The notes under the pieces: model-generated | What the model was told of the DNA's origin: nothing | The model's database searches: none | What the model saw: the letters and a program-made list of their open reading frames with translations, nothing else | NCBI GenBank assembly: GCA_001897375.1 | Contig: MKSU01000004.1 | Span: 89,603 to 153,602 of the forward strand | Length of the DNA: 64,000 bases | Direction of reading: 5' to 3' | DNA from: Sphingomonas sp. 67-36 | GTDB lineage: Bacteria > Pseudomonadota > Alphaproteobacteria > Sphingomonadales > Sphingomonadaceae | Program-made: the position numbers and the translations under genes | Shown: one piece after another, positions 48,101-58,018 of the stretch | Layout: the number at the start of each line of letters is the position of its first letter | Position numbering within the stretch: the first letter of the stretch is position 1

Positions 48101-49059
48101 GCCGCGACGCGCGCCGCCAGCGCCGGGTCGTAGTGGCGAAGGCGGCGCATATAGGCGAGCGGGTCCTTGCGCATCACCAGCGCGTCGGGCGGCGTATTGA
48201 GCCAGTCCCACGCGCGCGACAGGACGAAGCGGATGCACGCGCCGCTGGCGAGCGTGGTGAATTGCGCGCGCTCCACCCCGGAGAGCGGGAAATGCCGTTC
48301 ATAGCCGGCGATCAGCGCATCGCCCACCGCCGCGTCATAATCGCGACCCGCGCCGTCGAACGACCAGGCGCTGTGCATGACCGCCAGATCATAGACGCGA
48401 ATGTCGGTGCAGGCGAAATAGAAGTCGATCAGGCTGGTGACCTTGTCGCCCAGCATCAGCACATTGTCGGGGAACAGGTCCGCATGGATCGCGATGCGAT
48501 CGAACCCCTCGCGCGGCCATGCCGCCTCCACCTTGTCGAGCGCCTCGGCGAGATCGTCGTGCAGGCCGGCGGCGATCCCGTCCAGGCTGCGGCCGCAGCG
48601 CTCGAACAGCGGACGCCACGTATAGATCCCCATCGAATTGTCGCGCGTCGGGGCGAAATCGGCGACTGCGCGGTGCATCTCGCCCATCGCGTCGCCGGCA
48701 GCGAGCGCCTGTGCGGGCGTGGGATGCGACAGCGACACGCCGGGCATGAAGCGGATCAGGCAGGCGGGGCGGCCCTCCAGCTCCTGGATCTCGACGCCCG
48801 CGCGGTCCTTGATCGCGGGCGGCACCGGCAGGCCTTTCGCGTCGAGATGATCGAGCAGCGCCATGAAGAATGGCAGGTCCGCCGCCGCGACGCGCTTTTC
48901 ATAGAGCGTCAGGATGAAGCGGTCGCGCGTCGTCTCGACGAGGAAATTGGAATTCTCCACCCCCTCGGCGATGCCCTTGGCGGAGACGAGATCGCCGACG
49001 TCGTAACGCGTCAGGAACGCCGCCAGCACCTCGGCCGACACCTGCGTGTAAACCGCCAT
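48097..49059 (-). CDS. thrB: Homoserine kinase (APH-fold type)
   Basis: Phosphorylates homoserine in threonine synthesis. The 320 residues start [16 protein letters not shown] and show the choline-kinase/APH fold: [15 protein letters not shown], the catalytic loop [11 protein letters not shown], and the metal-binding [11 protein letters not shown]. This is the ThrB type found in pseudomonads and alphaproteobacteria, not the GHMP type. Ten bases after ispH. Confidence 0.95.
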   Translation of the reverse strand: MAVYTQVSAEVLAAFLTRYDVGDLVSAKGIAEGVENSNFLVETTRDRFILTLYEKRVAAADLPFFMALLDHLDAKGLPVPPAIKDRAGVEIQELEGRPACLIRFMPGVSLSHPTPAQALAAGDAMGEMHRAVADFAPTRDNSMGIYTWRPLFERCGRSLDGIAAGLHDDLAEALDKVEAAWPREGFDRIAIHADLFPDNVLMLGDKVTSLIDFYFACTDIRVYDLAVMHSAWSFDGAGRDYDAAVGDALIAGYERHFPLSGVERAQFTTLASGACIRFVLSRAWDWLNTPPDALVMRKDPLAYMRRLRHYDPALAARVAA

Positions 49060-49069
49060 CGCCCGCGCC

Positions 49070-50017
49070 TCAGGCCGCTTCCAGCCCGCGCGGCAGCTTG
49101 AAGGCGATCGATTCGCGCGTCGTCTCCTCCTCGCGCTCGTTGATCGTGAAGCGCGTGGCGAGGCGATCGACCAGCTCGCGCACCAGCAGCTCCGGCGCGG
49201 AGGCGCCGGCGGTGATGCCCAGCGTCCGCACCCCGTCAAGGAACGCCCAGTCGAGATCGGCGGCGCGCTGCACCAGCGCGGCGCGGACGCCTTCGCGCTC
49301 GGCCACCTCGACCAGCCGCATCGAATTGGACGAATTGGGCGCGCCGATCACCAGCATCGCGTCGCACGCCGCCGCGATCGCCTTTACCGCCGCCTGACGG
49401 TTCGAGGTGGCGTAGCAGATATCCTCGCCGCGCGGACCCTGGATCGCCGGGAAGCGGCGCTGGAGCGCGCGCACCATCTCCGCCGTGTCGTCCACCGACA
49501 AGGTGGTCTGGGTGAGGAAGGCAAGGTTGGCGGGATCGGCTGGCTCCAGCGCCTCGACATCCTGCACGTTCTCGACCAGCGTCATCGCGCCTTCCGGCAC
49601 CTGCCCGAACGTGCCGATCACCTCGGGGTGGCCGGCGTGGCCGATGAAGACGATGTGGCGGCCCGCCTCGACCAGCCGCTCCGCCTGCCGGTGGACCTTG
49701 CTGACCAGCGGGCAGGTGGCGTCGAGATAGTCGAGGCCGCGCTCCACCGCGTTGGCGGGCACCGACTTGGGCACGCCATGCGCGGAGAACACCACCGGCG
49801 CGCCGTCCGGCACCTCGTCCAGCTCCTCGACGAAGATCGCGCCGCGCGCCTTCAGGCGATCCACGACGAATTTGTTGTGGACGATCTCGTGGCGGACATA
49901 GACCGGGGCGCCGTGTTTCTCGATCGCGAGCTCAACGATGCGGATCGCGCGATCCACGCCGGCGCAGAAGCCGCGCGGGGCGGCGATCAGCAGGTCGAGC
50001 ACGGGCTTGTCGGACAT
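49070..50017 (-). CDS. ispH: 4-hydroxy-3-methylbut-2-enyl diphosphate reductase
   Basis: Last step of the non-mevalonate isoprenoid pathway; 4Fe-4S enzyme. The 315 residues contain the three cluster cysteines in [23 protein letters not shown] and [10 protein letters not shown], plus VVFSAHGVP, the [10 protein letters not shown] active-site stretch and GAPNSSNS. Start at [10 protein letters not shown]. First of the ispH-thrB-rnhA operon; divergent from proA. Confidence 0.97.
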   Translation of the reverse strand: MSDKPVLDLLIAAPRGFCAGVDRAIRIVELAIEKHGAPVYVRHEIVHNKFVVDRLKARGAIFVEELDEVPDGAPVVFSAHGVPKSVPANAVERGLDYLDATCPLVSKVHRQAERLVEAGRHIVFIGHAGHPEVIGTFGQVPEGAMTLVENVQDVEALEPADPANLAFLTQTTLSVDDTAEMVRALQRRFPAIQGPRGEDICYATSNRQAAVKAIAAACDAMLVIGAPNSSNSMRLVEVAEREGVRAALVQRAADLDWAFLDGVRTLGITAGASAPELLVRELVDRLATRFTINEREEETTRESIAFKLPRGLEAA

Positions 50018-50115
50018 GAAGCGGCCTTTACGTGGCGGGGCGGCGATCGGCAATGGGAAGCGAATGGGGGGAACCGACTCGGCAGGACTGCGCGGGCGTG
50101 ATAGGCGCCTTCATC

Positions 50116-51378
50116 ATGCTGGACAGCCAATCCCCCTCCGCGATGATCGCGACCATGGCGGCCGAAGCGCGCACCGCCGCCCGTACGCTGGCGCTGCTTC
50201 CCACCGGGCGGCGCCGTGCGGGTCTTGCCGCCGCCGCCGAGGCGTTGCGCGCGGCGACGCCGGAAATCCTTGCCGCCAATGCGATCGACACGGCGCGCGG
50301 CGCGGCGGGCGGGCTGACTCCGGCGATGCTCGACCGGCTGCGGCTGGACGAGGCGCGCGTCGCGGCGATGGCGGACGGCGTGGCGACGGTGGCGACGCTG
50401 ACCGATCCGCTCGGCGCGTTGATCGACGAGGCGACGCGGCCCAACGGCCTCGTGCTGCGCCGGGTGCGGGTGCCGATCGGTGTGATCGGCATCATCTACG
50501 AAAGCCGCCCCAACGTGACGGCGGATGCGGCGGCGCTGTGCGTCATGTCGGGCAATGCGGTGGTGCTGCGCGGCGGATCGGAGGCGGTGGAGAGCAACGC
50601 CGCGATCCATCGCGCCTTCGTCGCCGGGCTGGCCGAGGCCGGGCTGCCGGCGGGCGCGGTGCAGCGCGTCGCGATCACCGATCGCGCGGCGGTCGGCGCG
50701 ATGCTGGCGGCGGACGGCCTGATCGACCTGATCGTGCCGCGCGGCGGCAAGAGCCTCGTCGCGCGCGTGCAGGCGGAGGCGCGGGTGCCGGTGCTCGCGC
50801 ATCTCGACGGGATCAACCATGTCTTCGTCCACGCCTCCGCCGATCCGGCGATGGCCGAGCGGATCGTGCTCGACGCCAAGATGCGGCGTACGGGCATCTG
50901 CGGCGCGATGGAGACCTTGCTGATCGACACTGCCTATCCCGCCGCGCCCGCGCTGATCGCGGCGCTGGCCGCGACGGGATGCGAGGTGCGCGGCGACGGG
51001 CGCGCGTGCTCCATCGCGCCGGGAATCGCGGCGGCGGGCGATGAGGACTGGGACACCGAATATCTCGACGCGGTCGCCTCGGTGGCGATGGTCGATGGGC
51101 TGGACGGCGCGCTGGCGCATATTGCGCGCCACGGATCGCACCATACCGATGCGATCGTCGCGGCCGACGAGGATGCCGCGCGGCGCTTCCTCGCTGAGGT
51201 CGATTCGGCGATCGTGCTTTGGAACGCCTCCACCCAGTTCGCCGACGGCGGCGAGTTCGGCTTGGGCGCGGAGATCGGCATCGCCACCGGCCGGCTCCAC
51301 GCGCGCGGCCCGGTCGCGCTGGAGGGGCTGACCACCTACAAGTGGATTGGGCTCGGCACGGGGCAAGTGCGCGGCTGA
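50116..51378 (+). CDS. proA: Gamma-glutamyl phosphate reductase
   Basis: Second step of proline synthesis: NADPH-dependent reduction of glutamyl 5-phosphate to the semialdehyde. The 420 residues show VPIGVIGIIYESRPNVT, GNAVVLRGGSEA and the catalytic Cys in MRRTGICGAMETLL, ending LTTYKWIGLGTGQVRG. Start at MLDSQSPS gives the standard length. No proB gene is in the window. Confidence 0.97.
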   Translation: MLDSQSPSAMIATMAAEARTAARTLALLPTGRRRAGLAAAAEALRAATPEILAANAIDTARGAAGGLTPAMLDRLRLDEARVAAMADGVATVATLTDPLGALIDEATRPNGLVLRRVRVPIGVIGIIYESRPNVTADAAALCVMSGNAVVLRGGSEAVESNAAIHRAFVAGLAEAGLPAGAVQRVAITDRAAVGAMLAADGLIDLIVPRGGKSLVARVQAEARVPVLAHLDGINHVFVHASADPAMAERIVLDAKMRRTGICGAMETLLIDTAYPAAPALIAALAATGCEVRGDGRACSIAPGIAAAGDEDWDTEYLDAVASVAMVDGLDGALAHIARHGSHHTDAIVAADEDAARRFLAEVDSAIVLWNASTQFADGGEFGLGAEIGIATGRLHARGPVALEGLTTYKWIGLGTGQVRG

Positions 51379-51519
51379 GACGATGGTCCCTGTCGCCCCG
51401 ACAGACCCGATAAAGCAGCGTTAACATCCGCTTGCCAGCCGGCGCGTTCCCGCATTATCTTCCGTTACGCCATAGAAATAGAAATACGGGATTTTGCTAT
51501 CGCACGGAGGAACGGGGAT

Positions 51520-52254
51520 ATGGTGCCAATTCACAAGCGTTGCGTCGCGGAAGCATTCGGAACCTTCTGGCTGGTGTTCGGGGGGTGCGGCAGCGCCGTC
51601 CTCGCCGCCAAATTCCCCGAAGTCGGCATCGGGCTGGCGGGCGTCGCGCTCGCTTTCGGCCTGACCGTCCTCACCATGGCCTATTCGATCGGCCACATCT
51701 CCGGCTGCCACCTCAACCCGGCGATCACCATCGGCCTTTGGGCGGGCAAGCGCTTCCCGGCGAAGGACATCATCCCCTATATCGTCGCGCAGCTTGCCGG
51801 CGCGATCTTCGCGGCGGCGCTGCTCTATTGCATCGCCAGCGGCAAGGCGGGCTTCACGCTCGCGCCGAACGGGCTGGCGGTGAACGGCTATGGCGAGCAG
51901 TCGCCGGGCGGCTACAGCCTCTACGCCGGGTTCATCATGGAAGTGGTGATGACCTTCGGCTTCCTCACCATCATCATGGGCGCGACCGACACGCGCGCGC
52001 CGAGCGGCTTCGCGCCGATCGCGATCGGGCTGGGGCTGACGCTGATCCACCTGATCAGCATCCCCGTCACCAATACCTCGGTGAACCCGGCGCGCAGCAC
52101 CGGCCCGGCGCTGATCGTGGGCGGGCTGGCCTTGCAGCAGCTCTGGCTGTTCTGGGTCGCGCCGATCCTCGGCGGGGTGCTGGCCGGATTCGGCTATCGC
52201 CTGCTCGCCGGCGATCCGCCGCCCGCGCCGCCGATCGTCGGCGAACCGCTCTGA
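51520..52254 (+). CDS. aqpZ: Aquaporin Z
   Basis: Inner-membrane water channel. The 244 residues have six helices and both NPA boxes, [11 protein letters not shown] and [12 protein letters not shown]; His at [10 protein letters not shown] and the Arg after the second NPA build a water-type selectivity filter. CGGAGGAACGGGG lies before the start. The 141-base upstream region is AT-richer and may hold the promoter. Confidence 0.95.
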   Translation: MVPIHKRCVAEAFGTFWLVFGGCGSAVLAAKFPEVGIGLAGVALAFGLTVLTMAYSIGHISGCHLNPAITIGLWAGKRFPAKDIIPYIVAQLAGAIFAAALLYCIASGKAGFTLAPNGLAVNGYGEQSPGGYSLYAGFIMEVVMTFGFLTIIMGATDTRAPSGFAPIAIGLGLTLIHLISIPVTNTSVNPARSTGPALIVGGLALQQLWLFWVAPILGGVLAGFGYRLLAGDPPPAPPIVGEPL

Positions 52255-52275
52255 TATGAAGAACGACCCGTCGCG

Positions 52276-52917
52276 GTGCGGCAACTGATCCGCACCGGCC
52301 TTCTCGGCGGGTCGTTCAACCCGGCGCATCGCGGGCATCGCGGGATCAGTCTCGCCGCGATTCGCGCGCTGGGGCTGGACGAGATGTGGTGGCTCGTCTC
52401 GCCGGGCAATCCGTTGAAGCCGGAGGAGGGCATGGCGCCCCTGCCGGCCCGGCTCGCCTCGGCGCGGGCGATGGCGCGCCATGCGCCGATCCGGCCGACC
52501 GATGTCGAGGCTCGGCTCGGCACGCGCTATACCGTCGACACGCTCGCCGCGCTCACCCGGCGCTATCCGCAACGGCGCTTCATCTGGGTGATGGGGGCGG
52601 ACAATCTCGCCCAGTTCCACCGCTGGCGCGACTGGCGGAGGATCGCGCGCACGGTTCCGATTGCGGTGATCGCCCGGCCGGGATATGATGGCGCCGCCCA
52701 CGCGGCACCCGCGATGGGCTGGCTGCGGCGCTTCCAGAGGCCCGCGCGCCAGGCGAGGAACTGGACCGAGTGGAGTGTGCCGGCACTGGTGCTGTTGCGT
52801 TTCCGACCCGATTCTACTTCCGCGACGCGGCTTCGCGCCGCCGACCCGTCCTGGTATCGCCGATTTTCGGGAAACCGAAGTTCAGGCGCCGCCGCCAAAC
52901 CTTTTGCCCAGGAGTAA
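52276..52917 (+). CDS. nadD: Nicotinate-nucleotide adenylyltransferase
   Basis: Makes deamido-NAD from nicotinate mononucleotide and ATP. The 213 residues open RTGLLGGSFNPAHRGHRGIS with the HxGH-type motif (HRGH), have MGADNLAQFHRWRDW, and end in an alphaproteobacterial SATRLRAADPSW version of the ISSTxIR motif. GTG start 22 bases after aqpZ. Confidence 0.94.
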   Translation: MRQLIRTGLLGGSFNPAHRGHRGISLAAIRALGLDEMWWLVSPGNPLKPEEGMAPLPARLASARAMARHAPIRPTDVEARLGTRYTVDTLAALTRRYPQRRFIWVMGADNLAQFHRWRDWRRIARTVPIAVIARPGYDGAAHAAPAMGWLRRFQRPARQARNWTEWSVPALVLLRFRPDSTSATRLRAADPSWYRRFSGNRSSGAAAKPFAQE

Positions 52918-52919
52918 CC

Positions 52920-53306
52920 TTGCCCGCATCCGCCAACGCCTATCGATCGCCCGACGCAGACAGCGTCGCGGCGCTCCATAAGCTCGTGCTCGACAGCCTC
53001 GACGACGATCAGGCCGTCGATATGATCTCGATCCCGCTCGCCGGGAAATCCTCGATCGCCGATCACATGGTGATCGCGTCGGGTCGGTCGACCCGGCAGG
53101 TCGCCTCGATGGCGTCGAAGCTCGCCGAGAAGATCAAGGGGAAGACCGGGCAGACGCCCCGGATCGAGGGCCTGCCCACCGCCGACTGGGTGCTGATCGA
53201 CGCGGGCGACGTGATCGTCCATCTGTTCCGCCCGGAGGTGCGCACCTTCTACAATCTCGAGCGGATGTGGTCGTTCGGGGATGCGCCGCCGGCCGGGAAC
53301 GCCTGA
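52920..53306 (+). CDS. rsfS: Ribosomal silencing factor RsfS
   Basis: Binds ribosomal protein L14 and blocks subunit joining in starvation. The 128 residues contain the family core DDDQAVDMISIPLAGKSSIADHMVIASG and ADWVLIDAGDVIVHLFRPEVRTFYNLERMW. TTG at 52920 is chosen: AGGAG lies five bases upstream and no ATG or GTG fits, and an upstream frame would run through nadD. Directly after the nadD stop. Confidence 0.92.
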   Translation: MPASANAYRSPDADSVAALHKLVLDSLDDDQAVDMISIPLAGKSSIADHMVIASGRSTRQVASMASKLAEKIKGKTGQTPRIEGLPTADWVLIDAGDVIVHLFRPEVRTFYNLERMWSFGDAPPAGNA

Positions 53307-53730
53307 GCTGCTGCTACACGTCGTCGCGCGCGGCCGGATCGGCCGCTCGCCGGAAGCCGAACTGGTCGACCGCTATCTGAAGCGGATCGTCTGGCCGACG
53401 AAGGTCACCGAACTGCCCGATACCGGCGGCCGCATCCCCGATGCGCCGCCGCAGACCCGCCGCGTGTTGCTCGACGAGCGCGGCGAGGTGATGGGCTCGC
53501 TTGCCTTCGCGCAACTCATCGGCCGCTGGCGCGACGACGGCGTGCGCGAGGCGCGGTTCATGATCGGCGCGGCGGACGGCTTCGACGATGCCGCGCGGGC
53601 GGAGGCGGACCTGCTGTTCTCCTTCGGTCGCGCGACCTGGCCGCATCTTCTGGCGCGCGCGATGCTGGCGGAGCAATTGTTCCGCGCCACCTCTATCCTT
53701 GCCAACCACCCCTATCATCGCGAAGGTTGA
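53281..53730 (+). CDS. rlmH: 23S rRNA pseudouridine(1915)-N3 methyltransferase
   Basis: SPOUT methyltransferase acting on 70S ribosomes. The 149 residues include RRVLLDERGEVMGSLAFA, the knot MIGAADGF and the C-terminal EQLFRATSILANHPYHR. The ATG overlaps rsfS by 26 bases; homologues begin nearer LLLHVVARG, where only CTG codons (53308, 53311) are available. Confidence 0.95.
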   Translation: MRRRPGTPELLLHVVARGRIGRSPEAELVDRYLKRIVWPTKVTELPDTGGRIPDAPPQTRRVLLDERGEVMGSLAFAQLIGRWRDDGVREARFMIGAADGFDDAARAEADLLFSFGRATWPHLLARAMLAEQLFRATSILANHPYHREG

Positions 53731-53734
53731 GCCG

Positions 53735-54889
53735 ATGAGGGGCAAGGGGGCGATGCTGGTCGGGCTGGCGGCGATGCTGCTCGCCGCGCCGGCGCCGGCG
53801 GAGGTCGATCCGCTGGCGGCGGCGCGCGTTCGCCTGAAGCATGCCCGCGCCGCCGCCGACGAGGCATCGCGCAATGCCGCCGAACTGGAGCGGCAAGCGG
53901 GAGCGGAGCGCGACGCCTCCGCCCGCTTCCGCGTCGAGGAGCAGGCGCTCGCCGCGCGCATCCGCCGCGCCGAGGCCGATCTCGCCGCCGCCGAGGCGCG
54001 CGTCGCGATCGTCGCCGGATTGCGGGAGCGCCAGCGCGAGGAGCTTGCCCGGCGACAGGAGCCGGTCGCGCGGCTGCTCGCCGGGCTGGCCTCGCTCGCC
54101 GGGCGTCCGGCGATCGTCGCGGTAGCGCAGCCGGGGTCGATCACCGACATGGTGCACCTCCGCGCCGCGCTTGCCGCCACGCGCCCTGCGATCGACGCGC
54201 GCACCGCTGATGTCCGCGCTGAACTGGCCGAATCGCGGCGGCTGGCGGGGGCTTCGGCACAGGCGGCGAAGGAATTGCGCGACGGCCGCGCCAATCTCGT
54301 CGCGGAGCGCGGGCGGCTGGCCGCGCTCCGCGACCGCCACGACATCGCCGCCGCGCGCCTCGACCGCGATGCGCGCACCGCCACCGACCGTGCGATCGCG
54401 ATGGGCGAGGAGGCGCGCGATCTGGTCGACCGGATGGCGGCGATCGGCGACGAGCGGCAGACGCTCGCCGCGCTTGCACGGCTTCCTGGTCCGCCGGCCA
54501 TCGATCCCGCTGCCGCCGGAGCACCGGCCGTCTATCGCCTGCCGGTCGCGGGTCGGCTGGTTACGGGGCTGGGCGAGGTATCCGACAACGGCGTGCGCGC
54601 GCGTGGCCTGACGCTGGCGGTCGCGCCGGGCACGGCGATCGCGGCCCCGGCGGGCGGAACGGTGGTTTTCGCGCGGCCGTTCCGCGTGTGGGGCGGCACG
54701 GTGATCATCGATCATGGCGCGGGATGGAGCACGCTCGTCACCGGCCTTGGCGCGATATCGGTGAAGCGCGGACAGGCGGTCGCGGCCGGCCAGTTGCTCG
54801 GCAGCGCGCCCGGCGCCGATGAGCCGCGCATCACGATCGAACTGCGCCGCCGCGACCAGCCGGTCGATATCACGGCGCTGATCGGTTGA
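53735..54889 (+). CDS. EnvC-like murein hydrolase activator (degenerate M23)
   Basis: A 384-residue periplasmic protein: signal peptide (MLVGLAAMLLAAPAPAE), a long Ala/Arg/Glu coiled coil (about residues 25-255) and a C-terminal LytM fold. The zinc-binding His and Asp are all replaced: GLTLAVAPGTAIAAP where active enzymes have HxGxDI, LVTGL for the HxH-type AHL, and ITIEL for HLHFE. This matches EnvC, which activates amidases rather than cutting murein itself. Followed by ctpA. Confidence 0.85.
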   Translation: MRGKGAMLVGLAAMLLAAPAPAEVDPLAAARVRLKHARAAADEASRNAAELERQAGAERDASARFRVEEQALAARIRRAEADLAAAEARVAIVAGLRERQREELARRQEPVARLLAGLASLAGRPAIVAVAQPGSITDMVHLRAALAATRPAIDARTADVRAELAESRRLAGASAQAAKELRDGRANLVAERGRLAALRDRHDIAAARLDRDARTATDRAIAMGEEARDLVDRMAAIGDERQTLAALARLPGPPAIDPAAAGAPAVYRLPVAGRLVTGLGEVSDNGVRARGLTLAVAPGTAIAAPAGGTVVFARPFRVWGGTVIIDHGAGWSTLVTGLGAISVKRGQAVAAGQLLGSAPGADEPRITIELRRRDQPVDITALIG

Positions 54890-54986
54890 TCCGGTGTCGC
54901 TCAGCCTCCGTTCAGTCGTGCTGGCGCTTTGCTGGCGCGGCGATATGGGGCTAAGACCGAAACGCCCCTCTCGTCAGGACGTCCAG

Positions 54987-56354
54987 ATGAAGTTCAAGCT
55001 GCTCCAGGCCACTGCCCTTGTCGCGACGATCGCGCTCGTGCCCGTCGCGACCGGCGCGATGGCGGCGGTGGATACCGACACCTATCGGCAGATGGACAAG
55101 TTCCTCGACGTCTATAACCGCGTGAAGGCGGACTACGTCGACAAGGTAACCGACGCGCAGCTCATCCGCGGCGCGATCGACGGGATGCTGGCCTCGCTCG
55201 ATCCGCATTCCTCTTATGTCGACGGCCGCGATTTCGACAATCTGAAGATCCAGACCGAAGGCAATTACGGCGGCCTCGGCCTTTCCGTCACGATGGAGGA
55301 CGGCGCGGTCAAGGTGATCGCGCCGCAGGAGGATACGCCGGCGCAGAAGGCAGGAATCAAGCCGGGCGACTATATCACCCATATCGACGGCAAATTGCTC
55401 TACGGCAGCACGCTGGACGAGGCGGTGGCGCAGATGCGCGGCAAGCCGGGCACCAAGCTGACGCTGACGATTGTCCGCCCCGGCCGCGACAAGCCGCTCG
55501 ACGTGGCGCTGACCCGCGAGGTGATCGTCACCCGCCCGGTGAAGTGGCAGGTGAAGGGCGACGTCGGCTATATCGACATCAACACCTTCTCCGAGACGAC
55601 CGGCGCCGATACGCGCGCCGCGCTGCTGGCGATCGACAAGTCGCTGGGGCATCGGCCGCTCGGCTATGTCATCGACCTGCGCTCGAACGGCGGCGGGCTG
55701 CTGACGCAGGCGATCGAGGTTTCGGACGCATTCCTCGACCATGGCGAGATCGTCTCGCAGCGTGGCCGCGACCCGCGCGAGAACCAGCGCTATTTCGCCA
55801 AGCCGGGCGACGACGCGCATGGCCTGCCGGTCATCGTCCTCACCGATTCGGGCACGGCCAGCGCGAGCGAGATCGTCGCCGGCGCGCTCCAGGATCACCA
55901 CCGCGCGCTCATCATGGGCGAGCGCACCTTCGGCAAGGGATCGGTGCAGACGCTGCTGCCGCTCGGCCCGACCACCGCGCTGCGCCTCACCACCGCGCGT
56001 TACTTCACGCCGTCGGGCCGCTCGGTGCAGGAAGGCGGGATCGAGCCGGACATCGCCGTGCCGCAGCTTTCCGACCCCGATTACAAGGCGCGCCCGGTGT
56101 TCCGCGAGGCCGACCTGCGCCGCCACCTCATCAACGAGGTGAAGTCCGACAACAAGGTGCTGGAGGAGGACACCAAGGAAGACCCGCGCTTCTCCGCCAC
56201 GCCGGACCAGCTCAAGAAGGAAGGCATCGACGACTTCCAGCTCTGGTATGCGTTGAAGACGGTCGCGCGGCTCGGCGGCCCGGTGCAGGTCGCCGCCGTC
56301 TCCGCCGCGATGCAGAAGGACGCGAAGGACAACAAGGACGTGGTGCCCAAGTGA
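54987..56354 (+). CDS. ctpA: C-terminal processing protease, S41 family
   Basis: Periplasmic serine protease. The 455 residues carry a signal peptide (MKFKLLQATALVATIALVPV), a PDZ domain (NYGGLGLSVTMEDGAVKVIAP), and the S41 core with nucleophile in DSGTASASEIVAGAL and base Lys in GERTFGKGSVQT. Downstream of the EnvC-like gene, a common arrangement in which the pair controls cell-wall hydrolases. Confidence 0.95.
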   Translation: MKFKLLQATALVATIALVPVATGAMAAVDTDTYRQMDKFLDVYNRVKADYVDKVTDAQLIRGAIDGMLASLDPHSSYVDGRDFDNLKIQTEGNYGGLGLSVTMEDGAVKVIAPQEDTPAQKAGIKPGDYITHIDGKLLYGSTLDEAVAQMRGKPGTKLTLTIVRPGRDKPLDVALTREVIVTRPVKWQVKGDVGYIDINTFSETTGADTRAALLAIDKSLGHRPLGYVIDLRSNGGGLLTQAIEVSDAFLDHGEIVSQRGRDPRENQRYFAKPGDDAHGLPVIVLTDSGTASASEIVAGALQDHHRALIMGERTFGKGSVQTLLPLGPTTALRLTTARYFTPSGRSVQEGGIEPDIAVPQLSDPDYKARPVFREADLRRHLINEVKSDNKVLEEDTKEDPRFSATPDQLKKEGIDDFQLWYALKTVARLGGPVQVAAVSAAMQKDAKDNKDVVPK

Positions 56355-56833
56355 ACCGTTCGCAAAGGCTCGCGCGCGTCATCGCGCTGCTGCTGCCCGC
56401 CGCGTTGCTGGCGGGGGCATGGGGATCGCAACTGATCGGCGGCCTCCATCCGTGCGAGATGTGCCACTGGCAACGCTGGCCGCATTATGCGGCGGTGGTC
56501 GCGGCGGCGCTCGCCTTCGTCGTGCCGGGGCGGTCGGTGCGGCTGACGCTGATCGCAGGCGCGGCGGCGCTGATCGCGGTTTCCGGCATGATCGGGATAT
56601 TCCACGCCGGCGTCGAATATCATTGGTGGCAGGGGATCACCGCCTGCTCGACCAGCGTGACCGGCGAAGGAATCAGCACCGACGAGATGCTGCGCCGCAT
56701 CCTCGCCGCGCCGGTGGTGCGCTGCGACGCGGCGCAATGGAGGCTGTTCGGCATCTCGCTCGCCGGCTTCAACGCGATCTTCTCGCTCGGCGGGGCCGGC
56801 GTGATCGCATGGCTGCTGCGGGGGCGCGGATGA
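56351..56833 (+). CDS. dsbB: Disulfide bond formation protein DsbB
   Basis: Inner-membrane protein that reoxidises DsbA and passes electrons to quinone. The 160 residues have four hydrophobic helices, the CEMC pair near residue 36, and the second cysteine pair in TACSTS and VVRCDAAQW. GTG start overlaps the ctpA stop. It precedes coq7, whose quinone product is its electron acceptor. Confidence 0.92.
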   Translation: MNRSQRLARVIALLLPAALLAGAWGSQLIGGLHPCEMCHWQRWPHYAAVVAAALAFVVPGRSVRLTLIAGAAALIAVSGMIGIFHAGVEYHWWQGITACSTSVTGEGISTDEMLRRILAAPVVRCDAAQWRLFGISLAGFNAIFSLGGAGVIAWLLRGRG

Positions 56834-57363
56834 GCTGGAAGCCGGGCGATCGCCGCAAGGCGGTGGAGTCGATGATCCGCGTCGACCAGGCGGGCGAATA
56901 TGGCGCGACGCGCATCTATGCCGGGCAGCTCGCGATCATGGGGCATCGCTCGCCCGCCGCGCGCAAGATCAGCGGCATGGCGATGCAAGAGGAGAGACAC
57001 CGCGCCTTCTTCGATCGGCTGATCGCGGAGCGCGGCGTGCGCCCGACGCTGCTCCAGCCGTTCTGGAACGTCGCCGGCTTCGCGCTGGGGGCGGTGACGG
57101 CGGCGATCGGACCCGAAGCCGCGATGGCCTGCACGGCGGCGGTCGAAACCGAGATCGACCGGCATTATGACGAGCAGCTCGCCGCGCTCGGCGAGGACGA
57201 TCCCGAACTGGCCGACGCCGTCCGCGAGTTTCAGGCGGAGGAGGTCGAGCACAGGGAAACCGCGCTCGCCAGCGGGGCGGAGGATGCGCCGGCCTATCCC
57301 CTGCTGTCGGCCGCGATCCGGCTTGGCTGCCGCGTCGCCATCGCTACCGCGAAACGCATCTGA
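56830..57363 (+). CDS. coq7: Demethoxyubiquinone hydroxylase (Coq7)
   Basis: Di-iron hydroxylase of ubiquinone synthesis. The 177 residues show RVDQAGEYGATRIYAGQ, the iron-binding MQEERHRAFF, AAVETEIDRHYDEQL and EAEEVEHRE-like AEEVEHRETAL. Coupled to dsbB by an ATGA overlap. Confidence 0.95.
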   Translation: MSWKPGDRRKAVESMIRVDQAGEYGATRIYAGQLAIMGHRSPAARKISGMAMQEERHRAFFDRLIAERGVRPTLLQPFWNVAGFALGAVTAAIGPEAAMACTAAVETEIDRHYDEQLAALGEDDPELADAVREFQAEEVEHRETALASGAEDAPAYPLLSAAIRLGCRVAIATAKRI

Positions 57364-57375
57364 CGGGAGAGAAAG

Positions 57376-57906
57376 ATGCCTGTGCGTACCCTCATCATCG
57401 CCGCGCTCGCGCTGGCCCCCACGGCGCTCGCCGCGCAGACCGCGCCGGCTCCCGCCGCCTCCGCCAAGGAAGCGCCGCCGCCGCTGATCATCCCGCCGCC
57501 CTCCGCGAAGGAAGTGGCGCTGCCCGGCGCGCCGCACCTCAGTCGTCAGAGCGTCTCCACGGCGGTCTCGCGCAACGCGCCGGTGAACGGCGTGCTGACG
57601 CTCTACGGCAATGAGCGCTGCCCGACCAACAAGGAGGGCGAAGAAGTGGTGGTGTGCGTTCGCCGCTCGGCGGAGGAGCAGTTCCGCATCCCCAAGGAGT
57701 TGCGCAATTTCGAGGTGACGCCCGAGAATGCCGCCTGGGCGGTGCGCGAGAAGGGCAATGCCGATGTCGGCGCGGTCGGCGTCGGGAGCTGTTCGACCGT
57801 CGGCGCGGCCGGCGCGACCGGCTGCTTCGTTCAGCAGGCCACGCGCGCCAAGGCCGAGGCGAAGGCGCGCGAGAAGGAAGCCAATCCCGACCTGCCGAAA
57901 TATTGA
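57376..57906 (+). CDS. Secreted protein, unknown function
   Basis: 176 residues: signal peptide (MPVRTLIIAALALAPTALA), a Pro/Ala-rich linker (PPPLIIPPPSAKE), then a domain with four cysteines (NERCPTNKEGEEVVVCVRRS, GSCSTVGAAGATGCFVQQ) that may pair, ending Lys/Glu-rich. GGGAGAG precedes the start. Looks like a sphingomonad-specific periplasmic protein; no family named. Confidence 0.75.
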   Translation: MPVRTLIIAALALAPTALAAQTAPAPAASAKEAPPPLIIPPPSAKEVALPGAPHLSRQSVSTAVSRNAPVNGVLTLYGNERCPTNKEGEEVVVCVRRSAEEQFRIPKELRNFEVTPENAAWAVREKGNADVGAVGVGSCSTVGAAGATGCFVQQATRAKAEAKAREKEANPDLPKY

Positions 57907-57944
57907 CCGGCTGGCGCCGCGCGGCGGCTTGCGTTAGGCTGCGC

Positions 57945-58018
57945 GCCGTCGCGTGACTGGCGCAACGGTGGAGCACCACGGGGAAGCGCGACAGGTTCGA
58001 CGCCGCGCGCCTGGGCAC
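57945..58018 (+). promoter_or_regulatory. ZTP (pfl) riboswitch
   Basis: The 5' subdomain has P1 GTCGCG (57948-57953) pairing with CGCGAC (57987-57992), enclosing the conserved TGACTGGCGCA, a P2 hairpin GGTGG-AGCA-CCAC and GGGGAAGCG. The 3' subdomain GCCGCGCGCCTGGGCA (58002-58017) follows after a short linker. This is the consensus of the ZMP/ZTP-sensing pfl RNA. It ends 30 bases before the DJ-1/PfpI start; AGGAG at 58033-58037 could be its expression platform. No terminator is seen, so translational control is likely. Confidence 0.85.

Noticed and set aside
53735-54889. Active M23 endopeptidase
   Set aside because: All expected zinc-binding His/Asp positions are replaced, so an EnvC-like regulator is the better call.
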